Shown here one piece after another: positions 1-9,100 of a DNA stretch of 64,000 nt. The DNA is from a virus, in the IMG/VR virus record IMGVR_UViG_3300032288_004964, positions 1-64,000 of that record; one strand, given 5' to 3'. How positions within the stretch are numbered: position 1 is the stretch's first letter; each line of letters begins with the position of its first letter. Below the pieces are notes generated by a model. The model did no database searches. It saw only the letters and a program-made list of their open reading frames with translations, and was not told the DNA's origin. A program made the translations under genes and the position numbers.

Positions 1-483
1 ACGGAACTGATGGTACAAATGGTACATCTGGTTCTGCTGGTACAAGTGGATCTTCTGGTACAAGTGGTACATCTGGTTCTTCCGGTACAAGTGGTTCTTC
101 TGGTTCTAGTGGTACAAGTGGTTCTTCTGGATCATCCGGTACAAGTGGATCTTCTGGTACATCTGGTTCCTCTGGATCATCCGGTACAAGTGGATCATCT
201 GGATCTTCTGGTACAAGTGGTTCTTCTGGTACATCTGGTTCTAGTGGCACAAGTGGTTCTTCCGGTTCTTCTGGTACATCTGGTTCTTCTGGTACAAGTG
301 GTACATCCGGTTCATCAGGTACAAGTGGCACATCTGGCTCCTCTGGTACAAGTGGTTCTTCCGGTCTTTCTGGTATAGACGGAACTGATGGTACAAATGG
401 TACATCTGGTTCTGCTGGTACAAGTGGATCTTCTGGTACAAGTGGTACATCTGGTTCTTCCGGTACAAGTGGTTCTTCTGGAA
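1..483 (+). repeat. Long-range direct repeat inside collagen-like region, offset 378 bp
   Basis: Bases 1 to about 103 recur almost unchanged at 379 to about 481, beginning at the unusual GTDGTNGTSGSAG block. The offset of 378 bp equals 126 codons or 42 Gly-X-Y triplets, so the copy keeps both frame and collagen phase. This suggests that the shaft grew by duplication of a large unit. Confidence 0.75.
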
Positions 484-773
484 CATCTGGTACATCAGGT
501 ACAAGTGGTACATCCGGTTCATCAGGCACAAGTGGTTCTTCTGGTACAAGTGGAACATCTGGAACATCTGGTTCTAGTGGTACAAGTGGATCAAGTGGTT
601 CTTCTGGTACAAGCGGTTCTTCTGGTACATCTGGATCATCCGGAACGAGTGGTTCTTCTGGTACAAGCGGTTCTTCTGGTACATCTGGTACATCTGGTAC
701 ATCTGGTACAAGTGGTTCTTCTGGTACAAGTGGAACATCTGGTACAAGTGGTTCTTCTGGTACATCTGGATAT
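3..773 (+). repeat. Collagen-like G-T-S / G-S-S triplet repeat
   Basis: About 257 codons of 9-bp-phased repeats built from ggt-aca-agt, ggt-tct-tct, gga-tca-tcc and similar codons. The repeat creates long open shadow frames on both strands (for example 10-378 + and 241-567 -). Those are frame artefacts, not genes. Confidence 0.9.
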
Positions 774-1682
774 GATGGAAATGATGGATCTAATTCTTTA
801 AGATGGTTCTTTGATATTACAGTTGGTACTTCATCGGTTACTACCTTTACAAATGGTGGTGCTACTTCATTCGCTGGTATGGCACCAGGTACAGCATTTA
901 TAATAAATGATGTAGATTCTAATAGTAATAATGTTAATAGTTGGCATACAGCGGCTTTTAATTGGGTTAGTGCTACTAACTCAATAATTCTAAAAATTAC
1001 AGAAGTTGGTAATAATAGTAACTTTGGTGTGTATAATATTGACCAGATGACTGCTGGTACAGGTGAATACTCATATATAATTAGTACTTCGGGTGTTATT
1101 GCTACAAATGGTACTTTTTCAAATACTACTCTTTATTCTATAAGTTGGGTACTTAATGGGTCTAATGGTTCAAGTGTTTCTTTAACCGGCGTTAATAACT
1201 ATACTCCTTATTATACATCATCTACTACTTTATCATCCACTAGTTCTATATGGGACGATGGTGTGAATGTTGGTATTGGTCTTGTTCCTTCAGTTGGTAG
1301 TCCTTTTAAAGTAGATGTTCTTGGTGATGTTAATGTTCAAGGAACATTCTTCGCGATATCAAAATCATTTGATATTGTTCACCCTTCTGATCCCAATAAG
1401 AGATTAACTTACGGTTCATTAGAGGGTCCAGAGTATGGTGTTTATTATAGAGGTAAATTAAATGGATATATTATAGAACTTCCTTATTATTGGATTGACT
1501 TAGTTGATAATTCTACAATTAGTGTTGAATTGACTCCTTTTGGTTCATATCAAAGATTATTTGTTCAAAAAGTAGAAGATAATAAAGTTTATGTTAATTC
1601 GGATAATGGTGGTCTTCCTGATTGTTATTATGTAGTATATGCTGAAAGAAAAGATATACCTAAAATTATAATAGAAAAGTAA
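3..1682 (+). CDS. Collagen-like fibre/adhesin protein, 5' end outside window
   Basis: The frame is open from the window edge and its first in-frame methionine is only at 879, so the true start lies upstream. The visible part is 559 residues. Residues 1-257 are almost pure Gly-X-Y triplets (G-T-S, G-S-S, with rare G-T-D, G-T-N), as in phage collagen-like fibre shafts. The C-terminal half is a non-repetitive beta-rich region; at about residues 470-484 it carries the motif SLEGPEYGVYYRG, which recurs at the ends of phage fibre and structural proteins. It is followed directly by LamG-domain genes. Inferred role: a trimeric fibre for host attachment. Its Ser/Thr density makes it a candidate acceptor for the glycosyltransferases at 16-21 kb. 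The fibre class is clear; the exact position on the virion is not. Confidence 0.85.
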   Translation, partial: GTDGTNGTSGSAGTSGSSGTSGTSGSSGTSGSSGSSGTSGSSGSSGTSGSSGTSGSSGSSGTSGSSGSSGTSGSSGTSGSSGTSGSSGSSGTSGSSGTSGTSGSSGTSGTSGSSGTSGSSGLSGIDGTDGTNGTSGSAGTSGSSGTSGTSGSSGTSGSSGTSGTSGTSGTSGSSGTSGSSGTSGTSGTSGSSGTSGSSGSSGTSGSSGTSGSSGTSGSSGTSGSSGTSGTSGTSGTSGSSGTSGTSGTSGSSGTSGYDGNDGSNSLRWFFDITVGTSSVTTFTNGGATSFAGMAPGTAFIINDVDSNSNNVNSWHTAAFNWVSATNSIILKITEVGNNSNFGVYNIDQMTAGTGEYSYIISTSGVIATNGTFSNTTLYSISWVLNGSNGSSVSLTGVNNYTPYYTSSTTLSSTSSIWDDGVNVGIGLVPSVGSPFKVDVLGDVNVQGTFFAISKSFDIVHPSDPNKRLTYGSLEGPEYGVYYRGKLNGYIIELPYYWIDLVDNSTISVELTPFGSYQRLFVQKVEDNKVYVNSDNGGLPDCYYVVYAERKDIPKIIIEK

Positions 1683-1683
1683 T

Positions 1684-3078
1684 ATGAGTACATACTATCC
1701 TTTTAAACCTATTGTTACTGATGGATTGGTCTTGTATTTAGATGCTCCTAATAAGAAGTCTTTTTCTGGATTCAATATTTGGTATGATTTAACTAATAAC
1801 TCAAATAATGCTTCTCTTTCAACTACACAGTCATCTATATCACTAGCTAATAGTATTATATTTGATGGATCTAGTGGACATGGAACTATGTCATCTTCAA
1901 CTAGTTTAGAATTGACATCCACAGGTACTATAATGGGTTGGTTAAAAATACCAAATTCTCCTAATGCTTTTGGTACTATTATAGCTAAAAGAGTTAATTC
2001 TACACCATCTGGTGTTGATTATCAATTAGATTTAGATTCATCAGGTTTTAATTTAAGAGGATCAATAAGTGATGGTGTTACTATAGATATTATAGGTGGT
2101 ACAACCACTTTAGCTACTGATACTTGGTATCACTTTACTTTTGTTTGGAATGGAACATCATTAAACTTATATCTAAATGGTGTCTCTGATGCTACTACAG
2201 TTTCACAAACAATAAATGCTCAAGTAACAAGTAATCCATTAGAAATAGGAAGAGGAAATGACACATCACCAGTTTATTTTAAAGGTAATATAGAACAGTT
2301 ATTAGTATATAATAAAGCATTATCTCAATTAGAGATAACTGAAAACTACAATATAACAGCAAGAAGATTTAGAGAAACTCTTGATGTGGTTTCACCTATT
2401 GTTCCATATGTTCCTCCTATAATAACTACTGGATTAATATTAAATTTAGATGCAGGTGATCTAAGTTCTTATCCTGGATCAGGTACTGATTGGTTTGATT
2501 TAACTGTTAATAACAATGATGTTATATTAATAAATGGTCCAACATTTAGTACTGCAAATGGTGGTAGTTTAGTATTTGATGGAGTTGGTGACTATGGTAC
2601 ATTGTCTTATAATTCTGGGTTTGATTTATCAATTACTGACTACACATTAGAAGGTTGGTTTAACTCAAATTCATTTGGGGCAGCTGCTGGTCAAATGTTG
2701 ATATCAAAAGATACAAGTGGATCTTCATTTGATTGGGGATTATATATACTAAATTCAACAACTTTGAAATTCTATAGTAATGCAACCTCAACAAATGTTA
2801 CCGCTACTGTGCCTACAATGAATACCGGACAATGGTATCATTATGTAGTAACTAGTATATCTGGAGTTATTAGAATATATTTAGATGGTGTACTATATCA
2901 AACAGGATCAATGAGTACTTCTAATAGTAGTACTACTCAAATTACTATTGGTTGCTTCTCATGGAATATTCCAGGTGGATACGTGGATGGTAAAATATCA
3001 ATATTGAGAGTTTATTCAATAGGATTAACCGGAGCTGAAGTTCTTCAAAATTATAATGCAATAAAAAATAGATATTAA
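1684..3078 (+). CDS. Virion protein with two LamG/concanavalin-like domains
   Basis: 464 residues with two tandem LamG-like (Laminin_G_3 type) modules, at about residues 8-225 and 245-460. Each starts with the pattern 'I-T-x-G-L-x-L-x-L-D-A', continues with 'W-Y/F-D-L-T', has a 'Y-L-N-G' strand and ends with 'Y-N-x-x-L-x-x-x-E-I/V-x-x-N-Y-N'. These are jelly-roll folds that in phages commonly bind surface glycans. It starts 1 bp after the stop of the collagen-like gene, and the same module recurs in the genes at 3356 and 5470, so it belongs to one adhesin operon. Carbohydrate binding is inferred from the fold; no specificity can be read. Confidence 0.82.
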   Translation: MSTYYPFKPIVTDGLVLYLDAPNKKSFSGFNIWYDLTNNSNNASLSTTQSSISLANSIIFDGSSGHGTMSSSTSLELTSTGTIMGWLKIPNSPNAFGTIIAKRVNSTPSGVDYQLDLDSSGFNLRGSISDGVTIDIIGGTTTLATDTWYHFTFVWNGTSLNLYLNGVSDATTVSQTINAQVTSNPLEIGRGNDTSPVYFKGNIEQLLVYNKALSQLEITENYNITARRFRETLDVVSPIVPYVPPIITTGLILNLDAGDLSSYPGSGTDWFDLTVNNNDVILINGPTFSTANGGSLVFDGVGDYGTLSYNSGFDLSITDYTLEGWFNSNSFGAAAGQMLISKDTSGSSFDWGLYILNSTTLKFYSNATSTNVTATVPTMNTGQWYHYVVTSISGVIRIYLDGVLYQTGSMSTSNSSTTQITIGCFSWNIPGGYVDGKISILRVYSIGLTGAEVLQNYNAIKNRY

Positions 3079-3081
3079 AAT

Positions 3082-3366
3082 ATGAATACAAACACTTATG
3101 TAATCGCAAACATATCTGAATTGAATAATGTAGATTATTCACAGGTATCACAAACATCAGCCGAGACTGTTAGAAAAAGTATAGATTTAACTAAATTTAT
3201 TCTAAAGTATGATGGTAATAAACCAGCAACAATTCAATCTTTAGATACTAATGGTAAATTGGTATCTTATAATAATAATAAATACTTTACACATCCGCAA
3301 ATTCTAGAGATTGCATCAACAGTTGAATGGGTTGGAACACAAAGTTTTTTAATGAATGGCATATAA
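3082..3366 (+). CDS. Small protein of unknown function in the fibre operon
   Basis: 94 residues, not recognised. No signal peptide or membrane segment. The central part contains 'FILKYDGNKPATIQSL', and the C-terminus overlaps the next gene by 11 bp, which suggests translational coupling. It sits between two LamG-domain genes on the same strand with no gap, so it is probably a virion or assembly component of the same adhesin set. Start at 3082, 3 bp after the preceding stop. Confidence 0.65.
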   Translation: MNTNTYVIANISELNNVDYSQVSQTSAETVRKSIDLTKFILKYDGNKPATIQSLDTNGKLVSYNNNKYFTHPQILEIASTVEWVGTQSFLMNGI

Positions 3367-5470
3367 TACTTTTTCACCTATAATAACTAATGGTTTAGTT
3401 TTCTGCTTAGATGCTGCTAACAATAAGTCCTATCCCGGTATAGGACTAAACTGGTATGATCTAAAAACAGTAACTCCAGCACTTTTAACCAATGGCGCTT
3501 ATTATGCTCCTTGGAATGATGGATCAATTAGTTTTGATGGGTTGAGTGATTATGTTAGTACTGATTTTATACCAACAATAGGAGTCGGTGATATTACTTA
3601 TGACGTTTGGTTTAAAACTGATACCGCTCAAACAGGCGGTATTATAGGAGTTAGAGACACTTCAGCTATTCAATGTGTTCTTGTTATGAGTGATAGTACT
3701 GGATCTTCAATAGGTGGTAACCTTTTATTATATTCATACGATGGGTCGGTTATTAATTCTACTTATACTACTAAAACATGGAATGATGGAATTTGGCACA
3801 ATGTAGTTATAGTACACAGCAGTACTAATCAAGATATATATGTTGATGGTATCCTTGAATCTAGTAATTCTTCCTCATCTCAGAATCTAAATATAACTTC
3901 CAAGTTACTTATAGGGTGTAATCCAAATGGTAATGTTCCTTTAAGTGGATGGAATTTTTATGGTAGTATATCAAATGCTAGAGTTTATGATAGAGCTCTT
4001 TCCTCTGATGAGATTTCTTATAACTATGATGCTATTAAATTTAGATATCTTAATAATAATACTTTTCCTAGTATAACAACAAGCGATTTGATATTAAACT
4101 TAGATGCTGGTGACTTAACATCTTATTCTGGATCAGGTCCAACTTGGTATGATTTAACTGCAAACTCATATGATGGTACTTTAACAAATGGTGCTTCCTT
4201 TAGCTCTATTGGTGCTGATAATATGGGATTTGATGGTACTAATGATTTTGTGGAGTTAGGTGATGTTTTAGATATGGGAACATATAGTTATACTATTAAC
4301 ACTTGGGTAAAAATATCAGCAACTAGTAGTGACCAAAAGTTTTTTAGTAAATCATTATCAGGTACTCAAAATTATAGATACGCTGTTGGTTTTCTAGCAT
4401 CTGCTCAGAAATTATGGGCTTTTATGCAAGGTAATGGTGGTCTTGATATAAAACCATATGGATCAACTACAATACTACCTTATCAGTGGTTTATGGCTAC
4501 TTATGTTTATGATAGAGGTTCTAATATAAAAATATATTATAATGGTGTTTTAGAAACACTAACTACTAGTTCTACAATATCATCTTGGAATGGATTAGAT
4601 TTTCAATCTAACAACCCGGCTAGAGTTGGTGCTTATACAGCAGCTGACAATACTAGTCCCATTGAAACAACTAATGGTAAAATAGCAATTTCTCAAATTT
4701 ATAGAAGAGCATTACCAGCATCTGAAATATTATATAATTATAATATAACTAAATGGAGATTTCTAAATGATAACCTACCTCCGGTTGTTCCAATTGTAAC
4801 TGACCAAATAGTTTTAAATTTAAATGCTAGTGATCCTGTTTCTTATCCTGGTACTGGAACTACTTGGTTTGACTTAACATTAAACACAAATGATGGAACA
4901 TTAACAAATGGTGTTGCTTATAACCCAGTTGATGGTGGTGTTATGATTTTTGATGGTGTTAATGACTATGTAGATTTCTCAACTACTAACCTATCAGGTA
5001 CTGGTGATATTACAATAGATACATTCCTTAAGTTAGATGGTGCTCAAACGGTCTATGCTAACATATTTGATTATAGCCATGCTGGTCCTCCAGGATTAGG
5101 TGGTTTTGTTATTCAACAAAATGCAGATGCTGGTGTTGGTAGTACTAATTTTTACTTTGCTTGGTGGACCGGATCGACATTTGACTTTTGTTTTTTTCAA
5201 GTTCCTTTAACCAACACTTACTTTCATTTGGTTATTACTAAAAGTGGCGGAAGTGTTGTGGTTTATATAAATAGTGTATCATCATTTACTGGATCAGGAT
5301 CATCTTATTTAGATGGAACTGGTAGAGTTATGGCGATTGGTGCTAATAAAGGAGGATATGGTAGATACATAAAAGGAACTATAGGTGAGTTTAGAATATA
5401 CAGTAAAGCATTAACAGCTGCTGAAGTTCTACAGAACTACAATGCTCAAAAAAGTAGATATGGTTTATAA
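3356..5470 (+). CDS. Virion protein with three LamG/concanavalin-like domains
   Basis: 704 residues made of three LamG-like jelly-roll modules (about 5-225, 235-465 and 480-700). Each opens with an 'I-x-T-x-x-L/I-V/I-L-N/C-L-x-A' strand and 'Y-P-G-x-G-x-x-W-Y/F-D-L', and each ends in a 'YNA/YNI-xKxR(Y/F)' tail. The start lies inside the preceding gene (11-bp overlap). The stop overlaps the next start as TAATG, so the two are probably translated together. Expected role: cell-surface glycan recognition on a fibre or baseplate. The modules resemble those of the neighbouring genes closely enough to suggest internal duplication. Confidence 0.82.
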   Translation: MAYNTFSPIITNGLVFCLDAANNKSYPGIGLNWYDLKTVTPALLTNGAYYAPWNDGSISFDGLSDYVSTDFIPTIGVGDITYDVWFKTDTAQTGGIIGVRDTSAIQCVLVMSDSTGSSIGGNLLLYSYDGSVINSTYTTKTWNDGIWHNVVIVHSSTNQDIYVDGILESSNSSSSQNLNITSKLLIGCNPNGNVPLSGWNFYGSISNARVYDRALSSDEISYNYDAIKFRYLNNNTFPSITTSDLILNLDAGDLTSYSGSGPTWYDLTANSYDGTLTNGASFSSIGADNMGFDGTNDFVELGDVLDMGTYSYTINTWVKISATSSDQKFFSKSLSGTQNYRYAVGFLASAQKLWAFMQGNGGLDIKPYGSTTILPYQWFMATYVYDRGSNIKIYYNGVLETLTTSSTISSWNGLDFQSNNPARVGAYTAADNTSPIETTNGKIAISQIYRRALPASEILYNYNITKWRFLNDNLPPVVPIVTDQIVLNLNASDPVSYPGTGTTWFDLTLNTNDGTLTNGVAYNPVDGGVMIFDGVNDYVDFSTTNLSGTGDITIDTFLKLDGAQTVYANIFDYSHAGPPGLGGFVIQQNADAGVGSTNFYFAWWTGSTFDFCFFQVPLTNTYFHLVITKSGGSVVVYINSVSSFTGSGSSYLDGTGRVMAIGANKGGYGRYIKGTIGEFRIYSKALTAAEVLQNYNAQKSRYGL

Positions 5471-6168
5471 TGTCAGTAGGTAGTTTAGATATAATAACAG
5501 ATGGATTGGTATTTTATGTGGATATTATTAATGACAAATCATATCCTGGTTCTGGTACAAATTGGTATGATCTTACTTCTAATGGTAATAATGGATCATT
5601 TAGTGGAAGCCCAACGGTCAATCAAAGATTTATTGGTTTCGATGGTGTTGTTGATTACATCAACTTTGGTTCTATTGGTCAATTACAGTTTTCAAATAGC
5701 GATGATTACTCAATATCAACTTGGTTTAGATGGACTACAAACTTAAATACTATACAGACCGTATTTAGCTATGCTCTATCAGGTGGTGCTGGTTATTATA
5801 TTGTTTTGAATTATCCCTCAAGTGATGTAGTACTCTCTGATTACTATGATGGTTCTAATTATCGTGGATTGAATACTAACTCACCAATTCCTAAAAATGA
5901 GTGGTGTAATATAGTAGTGACATCTGATACATCAAATTCATCAGCTGGTATGAACATTTATCTAAATGGTGAAATTATGAGTTGTACATCAAGAGGTTTT
6001 GGACCACCTAATTCTATAAACTATAGTGGTTTGGATGTAAATATTGCCACCAGAATGAATTCTGATTGGTTTGAGGGTGATATCTCTTCTATTATGGTTT
6101 ATAATAGAGCTCTGACACCTCAAGAAATACTACACAATTACAACAAATTAAAATGGAGGTTTTTATAA
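5470..6168 (+). CDS. Single LamG/concanavalin-like domain virion protein
   Basis: 232 residues forming one LamG-like module with the same opening ('IITDGLVFYVDI', 'SYPGSGTNWYDLTSNGN') and ending ('VYNRALTPQEILHNYNKLKWRF') as the modules of the two preceding LamG proteins. It begins in a 1-bp TAATG overlap with the 704-residue gene. It is probably the last member of the LamG set, since a spaced promoter-like motif follows before the next gene. Function in glycan binding is inferred from fold and context. Confidence 0.8.
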   Translation: MSVGSLDIITDGLVFYVDIINDKSYPGSGTNWYDLTSNGNNGSFSGSPTVNQRFIGFDGVVDYINFGSIGQLQFSNSDDYSISTWFRWTTNLNTIQTVFSYALSGGAGYYIVLNYPSSDVVLSDYYDGSNYRGLNTNSPIPKNEWCNIVVTSDTSNSSAGMNIYLNGEIMSCTSRGFGPPNSINYSGLDVNIATRMNSDWFEGDISSIMVYNRALTPQEILHNYNKLKWRFL

Positions 6169-6169
6169 A

Positions 6170-6180
6170 ATAATATATAG
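6170..6180 (+). promoter_or_regulatory. Candidate late promoter (ATAATATATAG)
   Basis: AT-box of the recurrent TTAATATATAC type, 3 bp before the ATG at 6184. Such a short distance would give a nearly leaderless transcript, so it may instead be an initiation-region signature. Confidence 0.35.
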
Positions 6181-6183
6181 ATT

Positions 6184-9100
6184 ATGGCATCACAAAGAGA
6201 TATAAGAATAACCCCTAAGTTAGGATCTACAGCATCAAATGATTACCCAAATATTGATTTTGGTGGATTAAGTGCATCAACTATTAAATTAAAAGTTGAT
6301 GATGATGGTACAGTTGTTTATACTGGTACTTACGGTGTTCTTTTCAATGTAACTGATGAGAAGTTTGGACTTTTACATTCGGTTAATGATGTGTCAGGTT
6401 TACCTATTTTACAAGTTTATTCTTGGGATTATGTTCAGTTAGGAAAATGGGATAAATATGCCCTATCTGTTGCTACTGATAAAGTAGGTATTGGTTTAAC
6501 TGCTCCAAGTAATAAACTTCATATTTATTCAACACAATCTGATGCTTTCAGACTACAAGATGGTAGTGAAGGTTCTGGTTATGTTTTAGTTTCTGATGCT
6601 AATGGTGTTGGTAGTTGGTCTGCTAGTGCTGGTGGTGGTGGATCTGCTGTTATTTTATTGGGAGCTGGTGCTGGATCAAGTGTTAGATGTGGTTTAGGTA
6701 ATAATGCTTCTGGTGTTTGTTCAACTATAAGTGGTGGTTATAAAAACACAGTATCTAATGCACATTCAACTATAGGTGGTGGTAGTAATAATACTATATC
6801 CGGTAAATATGCTAATTGTTCAACTATAAGTGGTGGTTATCAAAATACAATCTCCGGTTATGGTTATTTTTCATTTGTTGGTGGTGGTGGTTGTAATTCA
6901 ATCTCTGGTAATAATTCATGTTACTCAACTATAAGTGGTGGTTATCAAAATACAGTCTCCGGATTTAAATCATACTACTCAACTATAAGTGGTGGTGTTC
7001 AAAATACAATATCTAGTTATTATTCCTCTTGTTTTTCATCTATAGGTGGTGGTAAATCAAACACAATTTCCGGATATTATTCATATCAATCAACAATCAG
7101 TGGTGGTTATTCTAATACAATCTCTGGTTATAGTTCATATTTATCGACTATAAGTGGTGGTTATGCTAATACAATCTCTGGTACAAATTCATACTCATCA
7201 ACAATCAGTGGTGGATGTCAAAATACAATCTCAGGATTTAACTCATATGAATCAACCATAGGTGGTGGTAGAAATAATACAATCTCAGGTCATTACTCAT
7301 TCGCATCAACAATCAGTGGTGGTGTGTTAAATAATGTAGTTGGGTATCAATCTTATGCAAACACTATATCTGGTGGTGTTCAAAATACAACATCTGGTGA
7401 TTACTCTACAATAGGTGGGGGTCGTTGTAATACAATATCAGGATCATATTCAACAAATTCAACAATAAGTGGTGGTTATCAAAATACATCTTCCGATAAA
7501 TATACTACTATTGGTGGTGGTTGTTTTAATGTGTCATCTGGTAGTGCTTCTACTATAGGCGGTGGTCTTAATAATACAGCATCTGGTTACTGCTCTACTA
7601 TATCCGGAGGTTCATTAAACTGCGCTTCTAATCAACTAGCTACTGTTGGTGGTGGTACTCTTAATAGCGCGAGTGGTATTAACTCTACTGTTGCTGGTGG
7701 TTGTTATAATACATCTACTAATACATTTGCTACAGTTGGTGGGGGTGTATTAAATCAATCTGATGGCGAATCTTCAACAATCAGTGGTGGGTATTCTAAC
7801 TTTATAGAAACTAGATCATATCAATCAACAATTAGTGGTGGTGGTTCAAACTCAATTGACAATTCATGTCAATCAAATATAGGTGGTGGTTATCAAAATA
7901 CAATCTCCGCTACTAATTCATATCAATCAAATATAGGTGGTGGTTATCAAAATATAGTATCTGGTGATAATTCATATTTATCAACCATAAGTGGTGGATA
8001 TCAAAACAAAATTTCTGGTATTCAATCATTCAAGTCAACAATAGGTGGTGGTGGTTCAAACTCAATTTCCGGTGCCATTTCAGAAGTATCAACTATTGGT
8101 GGTGGTTATTGTAATACAATCTCTGGTTTTTACTCATGTTTTTCAACTGTTGGTGGTGGTAAATTGAATACAATCTCTGGTTATTCTTCATATGCTTCTA
8201 CTATAGCTGGTGGTGGTGGTAAATTTGGAAATACAATCTCTGGGTTACATTCACAGAAGTCATCCATAGGTGGTGGTGATGCTAATTTAATATCTGGTGA
8301 TAATTCATATTTATCAACTATAAGTGGAGGATATTTTAATACAATCTCAGGTCAAAGTTCATATATGTCTAGTATTGGTGGTGGTAGAGATAATACAATC
8401 TCCGGTTATAATTCGTATTGTTCAACTATAGGCGGTGGTAATGTTAATACAATCTCTGGTACAAATTCGCAATTATCAACCATATCTGGTGGTCAATCTA
8501 ATGCAATCTCAGGATTTAATTCATATAGGTCAACTATAAGTGGTGGTTATCAAAATACAATCTCCGGTTACTATTCATATATATCAACTATAAGTGGTGG
8601 TAGACAAAATACAATCTCTGGTAATAATTCATATCAATCAACTATAAGTGGTGGTTATGCTAATACAATATCTGGTACAAATTCGCAATTATCAACTATA
8701 AGCGGCGGTTATTGTAATACAATCTCCGGTTATAATTCAGATAAATCAACTATAAGTGGTGGCCTTTTAAACACAATTTCTGGTTATCGATCATGTCAAT
8801 CAGCTATAGGTGGTGGTAATGCTAATACAATATCTGGTCAATGTTCGGTAGCATCAACTATTGGTGGTGGTAATGCTAATACAATCTCTGGTTATAATTC
8901 AGATAAATCAACTATAAGTGGTGGTGAAACTAACTACATATCTGGTACAAATTCATATAAATCAACAATTAGTGGTGGGTATCAAAATACAATATCCGGT
9001 CAAAATTCACAAATATCAACTATTAGTGGAGGATATGGCAATTTAGTCTCTGGGTTCAATTCATATTCATCAACTATAAGTGGTGGTAGACAAAATACAA

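Noticed and set aside
10-801. Open frames on both strands (10-378 +, 388-801 +, 241-567 -, 574-765 -)
   Set aside because: Shadows of the collagen-like repeat in the real frame; translations are low-complexity (VQVVHL or YQKNHL) and end arbitrarily.
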